Shown piece after piece: positions 32,381 to 43,820 of a stretch of DNA of 64,000 nucleotides (its first letter is position 1; each line of letters starts with the position of its first letter). This DNA is from Blattamonas nauphoetae. Lineage: Eukaryota > Preaxostyla > Oxymonadida. Location: positions 124,001-188,000 of the forward strand of contig JARBJD010000021.1 in assembly GCA_033064195.1 (NCBI GenBank). The letters are read 5' to 3'. Under the pieces are notes generated by a model that saw only the letters and a list, made by a program, of their open reading frames with translations, made no database searches and was not told the DNA's origin. The translations under genes were made by a program, and so were the position numbers.

Positions 32381-34385
32381 AACGTTGGCACGAAACCCGA
32401 AATCGGGACGAAACCCGAAATCGTAAGTTTCTTTTCAATGGTGAGTGATTTCTTTGGAATGAGTCTCCACTATTCAACATTTTATCATTCGTTCTAATTT
32501 TTGTCCGTTTGTCAATCTTTTCATATTACCATTGCTGTTGTTCAATGTGACTTTTCATTTCTTGTTCGTTCTGATGTAGATCTACTTTGGAAAAAGTTGT
32601 GGTCATGATGTCGACACCTTTTCTCAGTCCATCGGAAATACATAGACTTTTGGCGACAGCGGACATTCGAGCACTCACCAGTCCATCGGAAAAGGCTGTT
32701 TTTATTATTTCTACGGAGACAGTGGTACAGAAAACTCTGGCTGAAGAGATCGGAATTAGCGAAGCATCAATATCGCGTGGAAAAGAGGCTCTGGAAAAAT
32801 GACGAGATGTTGGGATCAACGGCCGCCCAACAAAGCTGAATAAACTCCAATCGAGGGAACTAGAAGACCGCATAGCAATTCATCTCGCCCGTGGAGGTGA
32901 CGATCGGAAACCAGTCATTCTTGGAATTGAATGTCAGCTTGTTTTGTCAATCGTTCAGGCCAATGCATTCGACAGTGAGATAAAATCTGAAGAACATCAA
33001 ACCAACCCACTCAATGGACAATGGTTAGACAGATGGCTGATCAAGTCTTCCTTCTTCAACGTATCAGCACCGACTATCCTCGAAAAGTCAAGAATCGATG
33101 CAAGTTCGGAAATAAACATGTCAACTTGGATTGAATTTCTCACGAAGACGGTGGAACAATATGAAATCAAACCTCCATTCATGTACAATTTTGACGAAAC
33201 ATCCCTCCGTATTAACGTGGATGACAAAACACTCAGGATTCATCGAAAATCAGATCCTCCTCCGCTGATATCTGATGTGTTACGAGTCGCGAATGCATCC
33301 CTCCTCGTCACAGTTTGCGGAGATGGATCCCATGTCACAACCCAATTACTCTGGCCAACGAAGAACCCAGTTTCTGAATTTTCGACACTGAAATCATTCA
33401 ACATTGACTGCCTATATCAAGGGGTGGGGTGGTCGAACGGAGCTAGCTTCGAGCAGTACATGCAGAACATCGTGTTTCCAACAATCAACGCTAAAAGAAC
33501 ACTGAAATCAAAGAAAGAATATGCACTCCTGCTTCTTGACGGTCATTCCTCGCATCATAATCCGAACATCCTCAAAATCGCTGAATCGAGTCGCATTATT
33601 ATGATGAGTCTACCTCCGCACACAACACATTTGACCCAACCTCTCGACAGGTGGGTCTTCGCGAGGCTAAAAAACTCCCTCAAAGCGGAATTCAATCCGC
33701 CATCATCACAATCCATCCGTGATTATCGCATCGAATTGGCAAGAGTCCTTCCAATCGCACTCTCGCACGCCCTTCATCACCCAACAATACTCGCCTCGTT
33801 TCGAGCAGCAGCGGTGCATCCTATTAGCCTCTAAACACTCCTGACTGCTCTATCACAAAAGAAGAGAGCAAAAAATTCTGATCTCTCAAAAAAGATTGAC
33901 GAAAAACGCGAGCTAAAATCTCCTCCTATTTCGCCTCCACCACCTTCACAACCGACATCGATGGGTAAAATACTCACCTCCGACAGATTTTTGCCAAAGT
34001 CAAAAAGTTCTTGCACTATTGACAAATTTTTCCTCCCACGAACATCCGACCTGTCGAAATCCATGCCACAGAAGTCTAAACGAAGTTCATCTGGACATGA
34101 TCCTTCTCAAAACGGCACAAATCCCGATCAAGATCAATTGGAAAAGCTGAAACATCAATATCGGATTGGTAATGTCAAAGTCTTAAGTGATGACGACGAA
34201 TGATTTTTCTCTCCACATGTAACTTTTATGACAGCCTTTCCAACATTTTCTGAATATATTAACTCTGTTTGACTTCTCCTTGGTTTCAACATTCACAGGT
34301 TCCATTTCATAATGATAAAAACGAAACTGATTCTATTGTGGGTATGGATGCTGCAAGACTCGATTTCGGGTTTCGTGCCAACGTT
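32381..34385 (+). mobile_element. pogo-like DNA transposon B
   Basis: Perfect 25-bp inverted ends: AACGTTGGCACGAAACCCGA... at 32381-32405 and its reverse complement at 34361-34385. The left end repeats the ACGAAACCCGAAATCG block once more directly inside. A TA follows the right end, but the matching base pair on the left is AA/GA, so the duplication is not clean. The transposase gene fills the middle. The size is about 2.0 kb. Confidence 0.85.
32605..33834 (+). CDS. pogo-like DDE_1 transposase B, one in-frame TGA
   Basis: One frame runs from the double ATG at 32605 to 33834, broken only by a TGA at 32800-32802. The N-terminal part has a helix-turn-helix-like segment (TLAEEIGISEASISRGKEAL) and then GRPTKL. 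The DDE_1 core has Asp in NFDETSL (about residue 196), LLDGHSSHH (about 311) and LTQPLD (about 347), with 35 residues between the last two. There is no short intron at the place where copies A and C have one. A short separate frame at 33961-34203 is Lys/Ser-rich and may be the old tail. It is recently inactivated or read through; TGA could derive from CGA. Confidence 0.8.
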
Positions 34386-34457
34386 ATCAATCTGGTATCT
34401 TGGTGTGAATGATGTCTTACACATGTTTCGTCCGATTTGGATCTGATTTTTGAAAGA

Positions 34458-36120
34458 TTAAGTATGTTTGATTTGTTCTCCATTGTCTTGGTTAATCCTG
34501 GGAAAGGTTGGGGCCTTCAATGGTGTGAGTGGAAGGATAATTGGGAAGTGGACGTTTGAAACCATTGGAGACCTGATCTCCCTGACCCCACTATTTGGAT
34601 GACGATTTTGATGATGTTGAGTTGATTCAATCAACGGGTGCACGTTTGGGGCGAAACAGTACTGTTTGTCAGGAAGCGGATCGGTATAGATTCCAGCTTC
34701 CTCCATGGACCCTTTTATTCCGGGAATGATCCCATTTTCAGCCGCTGGTGAGAGTTCATGTCAGTGATTGAAATCAATCTCGTCATTCCCTTCCTGGGGG
34801 AGTTCTCGATCTGATTTCAATTGAGTGTGTGCGGAACATGATGGATTGTAAGAACTTGTTGACTGTGAGCAAACTGAGCCATCAAAACATGGAGATACAT
34901 GAACTTGCTCGACAATGAGACGGGAGTCATAGTCCTTCATAGGTTCTTTAATGTCGGTTGCTCGCTTCGCCTTGATCATTCCCAGAATGCAGTCTCTTGC
35001 CTGTTCCAGCCCAGCGTTGTGACAAAGATTTTCAGTATCCACCTGTGAGTTGGTGAAATCTTCAATTTCGATCTCTTCATCGAGGATCTTAGTGTCTGCT
35101 TCCAGACTGTCCAATCTTCGAGGGATGTAGCCATCAATTCAGTTGTCTCGACCCTTCATCGTGAGAGAAAAGGCGAGGAACGAAAGAAGTGATGTGTCAT
35201 TGTAGAAAAAGCGCAAATAGGGTCAATCGACGACAACTTGAGAGACTGTCACCCACATCGGAGTTGCATTCATAAAGGAGGTGCGGATTGTGAGGATGGC
35301 CTCAACTACAAATAGAAACACATCTGATTGAACAGAATGTCGATTAGCCAATTGTTTACGGAGGATTGTCAGTGGGATCAGAAGCTGGTTCAATGTTTCT
35401 AATTCCCGAAAGAAGACCAGTTCATCCTTTGAGAGTGATGGATACTCAAGATTGTGTTCGACATACCACGTTACCGCACGATGCTCGTCGAGCCAGCGAG
35501 TTGGACTGACAAGATGTGGTATTGTCGAGAATTGACCCTTTATGCTGAGAGGAAGTTGGATGGTGCAAGAATGCATATACGTGAGGAGTGATGAGAGGTA
35601 AGAAAGGTGATTCTTGGCATCACCCCACACCGATTGATGAAGATGGTATCCACATCGGACTCGTACTTGAATTGTTCCGTTCGCAGTCATTGGACGGTGT
35701 GAATAATAGCTGGATGGATGATCACAGTTAATTCCATCCTGTTGGGCTTCTGCGTTGTCGCCGATGAAGGCTGAAATACAAATTTGTTCAATTGAAAACA
35801 ATTTCGTTGAATTCTTTTGCAAATTTTGAAAAAAAGAAGTCTGTGTTGAATGATTCAGGATAGATAGTAAAGTGGAGGAGGATGGGAGGATATTCAAGAT
35901 GTGGTGTGAGGAGGACCGCAACGATGAAGGTCATTTCACCGATTTTTCCGCCATCCATCGCAATGAATGCTCTTTTTCCCTCCCGAAGTCGAAGGCCGTC
36001 CCGATATAATTGGGTTCCGAGTTGTCCAATCCTCTTTGAGATTCTTGCTCGATCAAGTGTCTTGACTTGATCTGCCTTTGCTTTGATGTCTTTCCTTTCG
36101 CTGGTCTATCTGACGCTCCT
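34458..36120 (-). pseudogene. hAT-like transposase fossil (DUF659/Ac type)
   Basis: On the minus strand a piece reads KRAFIAMDGGKIGEMTFIVA (about 35900-35990). A second frame continues AFIGDNAEAQQDGIN, VRCGYHLHQSVWGDA, SPTRWLDEHRAVTWYVEHN and FFRELETLNQLLIPLTILR. This order (Asp-Gly start, IGDNA, RC..H, TRW, then helices) is the hAT pattern. The C-terminal part is an acidic stretch in 34761-35114 and a frame in 34458-34706. At least three frame changes or stops separate the pieces. No clear ends or 8-bp duplication were found. Confidence 0.6.
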
Positions 36121-39100
36121 CACCATTGCCTTGAACTCTGCTGATGCAATGGCTGAGTAGGATATACAGTGTTTTGTCGTAAAAATGGAATTGCATTCGT
36201 AAAAAAATCCGAGAACAGTGGAGATGGATCCGACATTTGAGAATCAAGTGTTGGCTGTTTTAAAGTTGACGCATACTTATGTTATCATTCGCGGTCACAA
36301 AGTCAACTTTTCACTCACTCGCGTGACCGTCAGGCAGGTATATGGCAATGGATGAAGACATTATCGTTCGAGAAGAGCTGACGAAGAGAAAAGAACATGA
36401 AAGACAGCCGTAAAGAAGTCCACTCAATGGGCGAGCGAGCGATCAAAGAAAGGTGGATGAAAAATTCAGACAGCTCGTGAAAGAAAGGAGATACCGGCCT
36501 TCTCCGAAGAAATGAAGAAATACTGATGGCACAGCCGAATGCGGAGGAATCAAAGATGATGAATAGGCGGATCATCGGTAAAGCACACGGAACAGCAGTT
36601 GAAGAACGAAAAAACATGATTTCATCACCTGGTCTCTATGGTGAAGAGCTGATTTAGAATTCAACGTCAGTCCATCTAAATCTAGCAATCACTCCACACG
36701 TTGGATATCGACTCCGACAACCTCTCTGAGTGAAAATTTGCTCGACCGCTCTTTTGGACCACAGAACATTCAGATTCCTCATCAGAACGGTCCATATACT
36801 CCTGAGAGTACAGATATCATGTGAATCTTCTCGTGAACTATCTTCATTGTGCTCACACAATTTTCAGTGATGAACAGATCACCTTTTTGTTTTTGACCAT
36901 TGTTTTCCTCAAAAAATGATTGAATGTTCAGATATTCAACGAAATGAGGATCGTATTAAGCATAGATCACTCAAAATGAGTAAAGCCAGTCGTTGTTTTG
37001 CATCAGAGCTCTCGTAAACATGGAGGTCAGTCGCACTTTCTTCCCTGAGTCGAATCCTTGTCCAGTTCCACTCACATATGATTGAATTGGAGAAGAGAGT
37101 CCTATTGAAGGGTATTCCGCCATGGAATCAGCAGTTGATGGTTGAATCGCCAATGATGAACATGACTGTGAAACTGACAATTTTGTGCTTCGTTCACCGC
37201 AGATGTCCTGAATGATGGAGAAATCACTCTATACACAAGTCTACACCGCCATTTTTTTTTTATTCCGTCGAGATAGCCGAAAAACAGTGGAGAAAAATGG
37301 TTGTGATTCCTCAGATCGGATGTTCGAAGTGATGACGAGGACGACGGGGCTTGTGCGAATGTGGATGTCCATGAATAAGGAAGATATGAAGTCTAATGTT
37401 CATTGTATCTCATTTTGTCTGCTTCTCCATGATGATTCTTTCGTCATGAAGATGACAGTGTGGATGGAATAGGATTTATGGAAACATGAAAAGGAAGAGT
37501 TTGATTGGTATTCACATTTTTTCTGTGTTCTTATTGAATCAGACGGTTCAAAAGTTCTGTCGCGCCGAGATTAATGAACGAGTTGAGCGAGAGCTCTGTT
37601 CGGGAAGTTTGTGCAAAAAGTTGTGGGTCTCAAACCAATATGATTGTTGATAAAGTGACGGATTTAGAGGCAGGAACATGCTAGAACATGATTCGATGAT
37701 TCTGTTAAAATTCTGTACATAGAGTTGAATTGCGAGGAAAATACCTTTCACATTTCAACAGAATCAAAGACATCATCTGTGGGAAGTTGTACAACAATTT
37801 TTGGCCTCCAGAGATGGGAGTTTGGTGAATGTGGAAATCTCTGTCGTCTGTCACCACCATCTTTTGTCATAATCTGGGCACTGATCAAGTTATAAGTCGG
37901 AATTTGATGCTTTGAAATGAAAAAAGAAATTCAGAATGAAAATGATGACTGAAGGACTGACTGGAAAGGTGGAGAGTTCAAGATGGAAAACGTTGATATG
38001 GAGTCTGAATACTTCGTTCTCGAACAACAAATTCACGAAAAAATACATCAGTAGGACTGAGAAGAAAAAATACACGGTAGGATCCATTGAGTGATCCAGA
38101 ACATTCTGTCAAGATTTTGCGAAGATTGATCTTGTGGAGGATGATTCCATCAGAACTTTCTGAATTATGCCAGCCTGTGGAGGGAAAGTAACCTCAAACA
38201 AGCTGGTTTACTATTTCCATGACAGTGTGTGGAGCTCACGCAAATGGGTCGAAATCGGTCCCCAACTTCTGGGAATCCCTCTCAAATTACCATTGCCAGC
38301 TTGGAAATTAGAGTTTAGAAGTAACTAATATCACACTCTTACTCGAATTCTGGGTCTTGGTGAATAAATACGAGTTGATGTCTTTTTGATGGGTTTGTGG
38401 GCAGACTATGATATACCTTTTTGCTGTGTCACTCATATATACAATTTGAAAAGAACCAATTTCCGTTTTTGATCTGGACTAATGTGATCAGGGATGGATG
38501 AACTGCAGTCTCAACCCATAACATCTATCTATCATCAAACGAGAGGGGGATGAGAGAAATCAAAAGTGGGAGAATAATTTTGAAGTCACTCAAAACACTA
38601 AGGGGTGTCACAAAAAATGAAAAATTGGCCTAATTAAGATCTAGTTGTTCTGTACACATGAGAAAGTTGAATTTTTGGATTTCAAGCTTGATCGAGCTTG
38701 AAATGGCCTTTTTGAGATCAGAACATTTTTGCACACTTTTCAATTCAAAACAAGTTCAAAGACGGAGAAAGGTTGGAAAATAACAAAAAAAGAGGTCTCT
38801 ATGTGAGAAAACGGAAATAAATCATCCGCTAGAGAGAAATACGGAAAAAACGTGAGATTTCTGCGTTGATCGAGACAATTTTTATGTATTTTAGATAATG
38901 AAAAAAGTTCAGAAACGATGTATTTCGAGATGATAGACGAAAAAAGTTGATTATTTCGGAGAGTTTCTGCGTCTGTGTAATTTGGTGACGCGTGGCTTAT
39001 TTCAGAAATATTCTCCCACCAGTATTTTTTTTAGTTTTTCAAACAACAAGGGTGAGTTGAGAGCTACTTTTTCCCTCACTTCAACTACGTTGAGTTAGAC

Positions 39101-39170
39101 ATCTTCTGTAAATTTTGGAAAGAACAGTAGAGAACTGTAAGAGAGAAAGACGTGAAATGCGACTGTAGGG
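36121..39170. other. Long AT-rich stretch, no supported gene
   Basis: All frames are short. Some minus-strand pieces (36654-36860, 36971-37180) have mixed composition and may be old gene remains, but I recognise nothing. There is no obvious large palindrome. Confidence 0.4.
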
Positions 39171-40340
39171 GGACATACGTATAACGACATGACATGGGTC
39201 CCACCTCGGATTGAACTCACAAATGGTTCCTCGATTATCATTGACTACACAGAGAAAGATACAGACAGAACGAAGAAAAGGAAAAGGACGAAACGAGACA
39301 GCTCGCTCTCTCCGAGTCTCTCCTAAAACCGACTCAAAATACTCTCACACACACTTATTGTAGAGGTTCGACCTGGTGTCGTGAATCAGAATAGTCATCC
39401 ATGCCTCTATAACAACACAACCTTGAAGAATGTGCAAATCGCAATCAAAAACAAGTCATACAGTTCGGCAATCCAACTGAAGAAAGATCTGAAACTTCAA
39501 GGATCGGACCGGTCATTCCAGCGCTTCCTCAAAATCAACAAAATCGGCCTCCATAAACATCATCGAGTTCCCCCCTTTCAGCCACACCACATCCAAAACC
39601 GTTTCAACTTCGAGAAAGAAACTCTTTCCAACGGATTCTTGCCAGAGCTTTGTCTGTTCGACGATGAAAAGACGGTGAGAGGGAGAGGGCCTGAAAAGTA
39701 TGACATGTCACTCAGTGAAGAGAACCGGCAAAATCTACACAGATGCTGTCATCAACACTCTCACAAAAGCGAAGATGGAACCTCCCCTCGACACTCGTGT
39801 TCTTCTCAGCGACAACGCCGGCTGGCACAAAAAAGATGAATTGCCAAGAATTGCGAGGGCCAACATCAACCAAAAATTCCTCCCAGCACTCTCATCCGAC
39901 TTAAACCCCATCGAACACGTCTGGGCAATGCTCACCTCAAAATTATATGCAAATCACGCAGTTTACGACACAGTGGAGTCACTTCGCAAGGCAATTGTGA
40001 AATGCTGGAATTCGATCCCACAACAAAGTATCGACAACATTGTTCTCTCACATGGTGACCGCCTCCTTGAATGTTTCTCTCGTGAGTGAAAAATGACCAA
40101 ATATTAGAAAGATCGAGCTCGATGAGGTGAGGGACGTGTCATGTCACGAGGAGCATGACCATCCTTTTTTTCTTCTACAGTTTTCGCGTCACTCAGAAGA
40201 TTTTGGTTTCTTTTTTTTTGTCAGACTGTGTCTAACTCTCTCAATTATCATTGACAGAAAATTGAACCACATAGAGCATCAATTAGGCAAAATATTATAG
40301 TTTTACAACCGAGGGACGTCGTCGTGTCGCGTAGTATACA
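39171..40340 (+). mobile_element. Tc1-like element remnant
   Basis: A motif resembling GAGGTGGGAC...TGTCATGTCG occurs inverted at about 39190-39225 on the left, and twice on the right (about 40118-40142 and 40312-40333). The transposase fossil lies between. The exact ends are uncertain. Confidence 0.4.
39381..40089 (+). pseudogene. Tc1/IS630-like transposase, decayed
   Basis: The first frame (39381-39839) has an HTH-like part (SYSSAIQLKKDLKLQGSDRS) and the first acidic motif, LFDDEKTVRGRGPEKY. The second frame (39700-40089) continues GKIYTDAVINTL, RVLLSDNAGWHKK and LSSDLNPIEHVWAML, giving a D-33-E spacing. One frame change lies at about 39700-39735. The stretch between the first and second Asp is far shorter than normal, so an internal deletion is likely. 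There is no ATG at the expected start. Confidence 0.75.
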
Positions 40341-41026
40341 AAATTTTGCAGACACATGTCTCAATATTTTTGAAAGTAAACATCGGTTTCACTGCTCTTC
40401 GTACCAAATTTTAGCTCTTATCCTTCCAGACACCACTTTCTCTCATCATATGACAGGGCTTGAAGGTATCTACAGGTTGTTTGTTTTCATCCTCTTCTCA
40501 CCGAATGACGTTCTTCTCTCAAAGTTGTCTTCATTCATCCAACTTCCTCCAAATGGACGAAAACAAGACTCTGTTCCGACAATTAATCAGTTTGACATAA
40601 TCTTGTTCATTTTTGACTTTCAATTCCATTCAGATCACTCGAGAAAGATGCCATCTTTGTCCATCTCCCAAATTCTCGAGCCTGGTGCTAACTTGGTTCT
40701 CAAAGCCACGAAACAGTACCAATCATCACATTACAGTCGGTATGAGATTCGTTCTCTCACAATATTCCAGGCGGAACATGAAAATCGCTTCAGAAAAAAA
40801 GATCGCTTCGAAGGTATCCATATGGATGATTGAAGACGATCTCTTTCAGAAATTGGAATATTTGTCCTTGTTTTGGACAAATGATCAACCTCACATAATA
40901 ATTGAAGCTATTTATGCAGAGATCTTCAATGGCATCATTTCCTCCGTTTTTTCAAGACATAGGCAGAAATTTCCAATTTCCATAACCGAACACACTTTTT
41001 GGAAGCATTTCACTATCCACACTTAA
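40324..41026 (+). CDS. Hypothetical gene fragment with a possible 31-nt intron
   Basis: Frame one (from 40324, no ATG until MTGLEGIY) reads FSPNDVLLSKLSSFIQLPP and ISQILEPGANLVLKATKQ. At 40740-40770 a GTATGAG...TTCCAG segment of 31 nt would splice in phase (CG/G) to frame two, which reads RRNMKIASEKKIAS, DDLFQKLEYLSLFW and EAIYAEIFNGIISSVFS to the stop at 41026. The joined product is helical, like the ARM-like proteins. The start is unclear, and it may be a decayed copy. Confidence 0.4.
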
Positions 41027-41602
41027 GTAAATACTGAAAAGTGACAAAAAGAGTGACAAACTGGGGTTTTCAGAAACCATCATTTATGAACGCGATCGAA
41101 GTTCAATGTCGAAACTAACCCCTTTTCCGTCATATATACGTGTTTTCAAGTATTTAGAGAAAAATAAAAAAGTGAAACCATCCAAAGTGAAATGTTGCTT
41201 TTAAAAAATATTCAGACTCATTGATCGAATCCTTAACTTTTTTCTAAGTCAATGTTCTTCAAAAGAATGGCTTTCATGCTCTAGTAGTACCAAACGGTCG
41301 GGTAACTGGCAACTTAACGGTCAAACTCAAATCTTAATAAATTGTCGTTTATTACATTTCACTAATTATGCTATTGACACTTCCAAACTTTTTAGAGTGA
41401 GCAAACGCCTCTATCGACGAGGATCTCTCAACTTTTAGAGAAAGGGCTGATCGAATCCCAACTAGGAAGAAAAGCGATTAAGGATTGGATTGTGAATTAT
41501 TTTCTGTTTGAAGAGTGGTAGACTTGAAATAAGCGTCTAATATAGCCTTATCGAGGAAGATCGAGAAAGATCATCACAAAAAGTGAAAAAAAGAGAAAAA
41601 AG

Positions 41603-41675
41603 CTGGAGGTGGCAGGAATTGAACCCTGGACCTTATGTCTAGAAGTACTCGGTACAACTACTACACTACTCTGGT
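41603..41675 (-). other. tRNA-like pol III cassette (A box, B box, T-run)
   Basis: Read on the minus strand, a B box GGTTCAATTCC (41615-41625) is preceded by an A-box-like TAGTGTAGTAGTTG (about 41655-41668). It is followed by CCTGCCACCTCCAGC and T-runs at 41587-41601 that would serve as a pol III terminator. The acceptor stem cannot be formed with the upstream bases, and the T-arm pairs over only four bases. I read it as a tRNA-derived relic or SINE-like head, not a working tRNA. Confidence 0.5.
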
Positions 41676-41758
41676 TCAAAATTTTTTTTTCCAGTTTGCA
41701 TATTCTATTCACACTTCACCCGATCCTTTTTCCTGTCACTTTTTCACAATGTCGGATC

Positions 41759-41802
41759 GTCTTCACAGCCCCCCGCCTAAGGGCAGGGGGGGCTGTGAAG
41801 AC
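41759..41802. repeat. Perfect 16-bp GC-rich hairpin
   Basis: GTCTTCACAGCCCCCC pairs exactly with GGGGGGCTGTGAAGAC across a 12-base loop that itself contains GCC and GGC. It stands out in AT-rich surroundings. Confidence 0.9.
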
Positions 41803-42124
41803 TATTAGAGAATTATCAAAAGAAACGTAGAAAAAAGGATCTTTGTGAAGTGTAAATACGAAAAGGTACCTCGTTCGGCCAAGAAGGTTGATCAACCCTT
41901 GGTTTACAACAATGGATCTTGTCTCCGATTGAGGCGTTTGCTCACTCTAAAAAGTGTAGAAACAGCAATATATGAATTCGTGAAATGGAATAAATGTCTT
42001 TTTAAGTGGTTTGGAGTTTGACCGTTAGGTTGCCATTCACCAACGGTCGTTCTAATCATCACTAAAGAGAACAATTCGTGAATAGAGTTAGATTTATGGG
42101 TGTCTATAGTGGTGGCACTAAATA

Positions 42125-43514
42125 TTGGCATAGATCGTACAGGTCGGTGCAGTTGTTCTTAACACTTCATTTTTTGACTCACCTCTCTCTTTTTGTCACA
42201 CCTGGTCGATTTTTGCGTAAAAATTGATAATCTTTTCATAGTGTGTCACAACCAGTTTTGGTCAACTTTTCATCACTTTTTTGACTTTATTCAGAATGTT
42301 TCTCTGCAAATAATTGAAATTATTGAGTTAGAAGGGGAGATGGTCAGAGAAAATGAAAGAAATCGAAGAATAAATCAGTGAATAGAGGGGCTTGGGGAGG
42401 TCGATCGCCTGGGCAAAGGGTGGGATCCGATTCGTGTTCTCACAACTGGCTTTCGAATCGGAGTGCAAACACGTCCAATGTATACCTGTGTGGCCAGCCA
42501 AAAAGGCGTGGCCACTGGTCAGTCGATTTACTCAAAAAATGGGTCAGGATCTCGTTTCTCGATCTGCCAAATGCACATACAAAAACGATTCAGGAGATGA
42601 AAAACAGGCGAGATGGATCGAATGAGATAAAAATAAGATGATTTTAGTGAAATGAAAAGTTCAAGATTGGGTCTGGTCACTGGCCACTGGCTGGCCAAAT
42701 GGCTAAGAAGTCCAGATATCTCGAGAAGGTGAGGGTGATAAGAAAAAGTTCAACGTGGTCATCAAACATCAGAATGCCACCCACAACGATTGTGAAAATC
42801 AAAATGAAAAACTGTAATGCGAAAGAGAAAAAGGCAATGGACAGCGAAAAATGAGACAAAAATTGAGTGGCCGATCAATCCACTTTTTTCAGTGTTTACA
42901 CGAGTAAGCTCTTTTTTGTAGAGAAATGACTAAAAAAGCATGAAAAATGTTAGATATGAAGATTCTGAGATGATCTTGAATAAAAAACCGCCAGGGAAAA
43001 GAGAGAAAAAGATCGAAGAATTCTTGATCAACCCGAAACCCTCACCCTTATTTTTTGATCTTGTGGCCAGTGGGTGGCCAAGAAATATCGTGATTTCCTC
43101 TTGGTCAGGCCAGGCCACACAGGTATAGTCCAATGGCACACAATCGACTCTTCTCTCTTCCTCAATCAATATTCAGTTCGATTCGGAAGTCGAATGAGGT
43201 TGGAGGAGTCGGATCCCACCCTTTGCCCAGGCGATCGACCTCCCCAAGCCCCTCTATTCACTGATTTATTCTTCGATTTCTTTCATTTTCTCTGACCATC
43301 TCCCCTTCTAACTCAATAATTTCAATTATTTGCAGAGAAACATTCTGAATAAAGTCAAAAAAGTGATGAAAAGTTGACCAAAACTGGTTGTGACACACTA
43401 TGAAAAGATTATCAATTTTTACGCAAAAATCGACCAGGTGTGACAAAAAGAGAGAGGTGAGTCAAAAAATGAAGTGTTAAGAACAACTGCACCGACCTGT
43501 ACGATCTATGCCAA
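42125..43514. mobile_element. Non-autonomous foldback element D (1,390 bp)
   Basis: Arms 42125-42436 and about 43203-43514 are near-identical inverted copies beginning TTGGCATAGATCG. A weaker match continues inward to about 42530. TA lies on both sides (42123-42124 and 43515-43516). Identical 62-codon frames in the two arms are a by-product of the inverted repeat, not genes. The centre (42530-43100) holds several GGCCAC motifs and no transposase. Confidence 0.9.
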
Positions 43515-43820
43515 TATAGGGGTGGCACTAAATCCTGGCGCCTTCACTGAGGCCCACCAATTACATTGTGCTTGTATATCATCGACTTTTCCCTCTTTGG
43601 AAAGAATTGTAAGGTGGCTGGGAGTATAATCAAGTGATAATAAATTCGTAGTGAAACAACAGGATCCGGGTGCATGAAAACGGGAAAATGGACATTTACT
43701 GACGAGTGGTCAGGACAACTGGAGGAGAATTAGAAAAAAGAAGAGATATCGCATACTTTTCATCCTGAACTTTCGTCCTCCGAAAAGTCATCGAACTGGT
43801 CTTCTGGCTCACCGTGGTGC

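Larger units (their letters stand above)
41296..42046. mobile_element. ~750-bp inverted-repeat element carrying a tRNA-like cassette
   Basis: Arms of about 120 bp (41296-41420 and 41925-42046) match in inverted orientation: TGGCAACTTAACGGTCAAAC on the left, and TTTTTAGAGTGAGCAAACGC near the inner edge of both arms. The match is moderately diverged. Inside are a tRNA-like segment and a strong GC-rich hairpin. It has no coding capacity. It lies just left of the mariner element. Confidence 0.6.

Noticed and set aside
35790-35830. A 29-nt intron in the hAT-like fossil
   Set aside because: GTTTTC...TTTCAG is the right length, but removing it does not put the two frames in phase, so a plain frameshift is more likely.
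41603-41675. Functional tRNA gene
   Set aside because: The acceptor stem does not pair, the T-arm has only four pairs, and the anticodon loop cannot be placed with confidence.
42193-43446. Two identical 62-codon proteins in element D
   Set aside because: They are inverted copies in the two arms and not genes.
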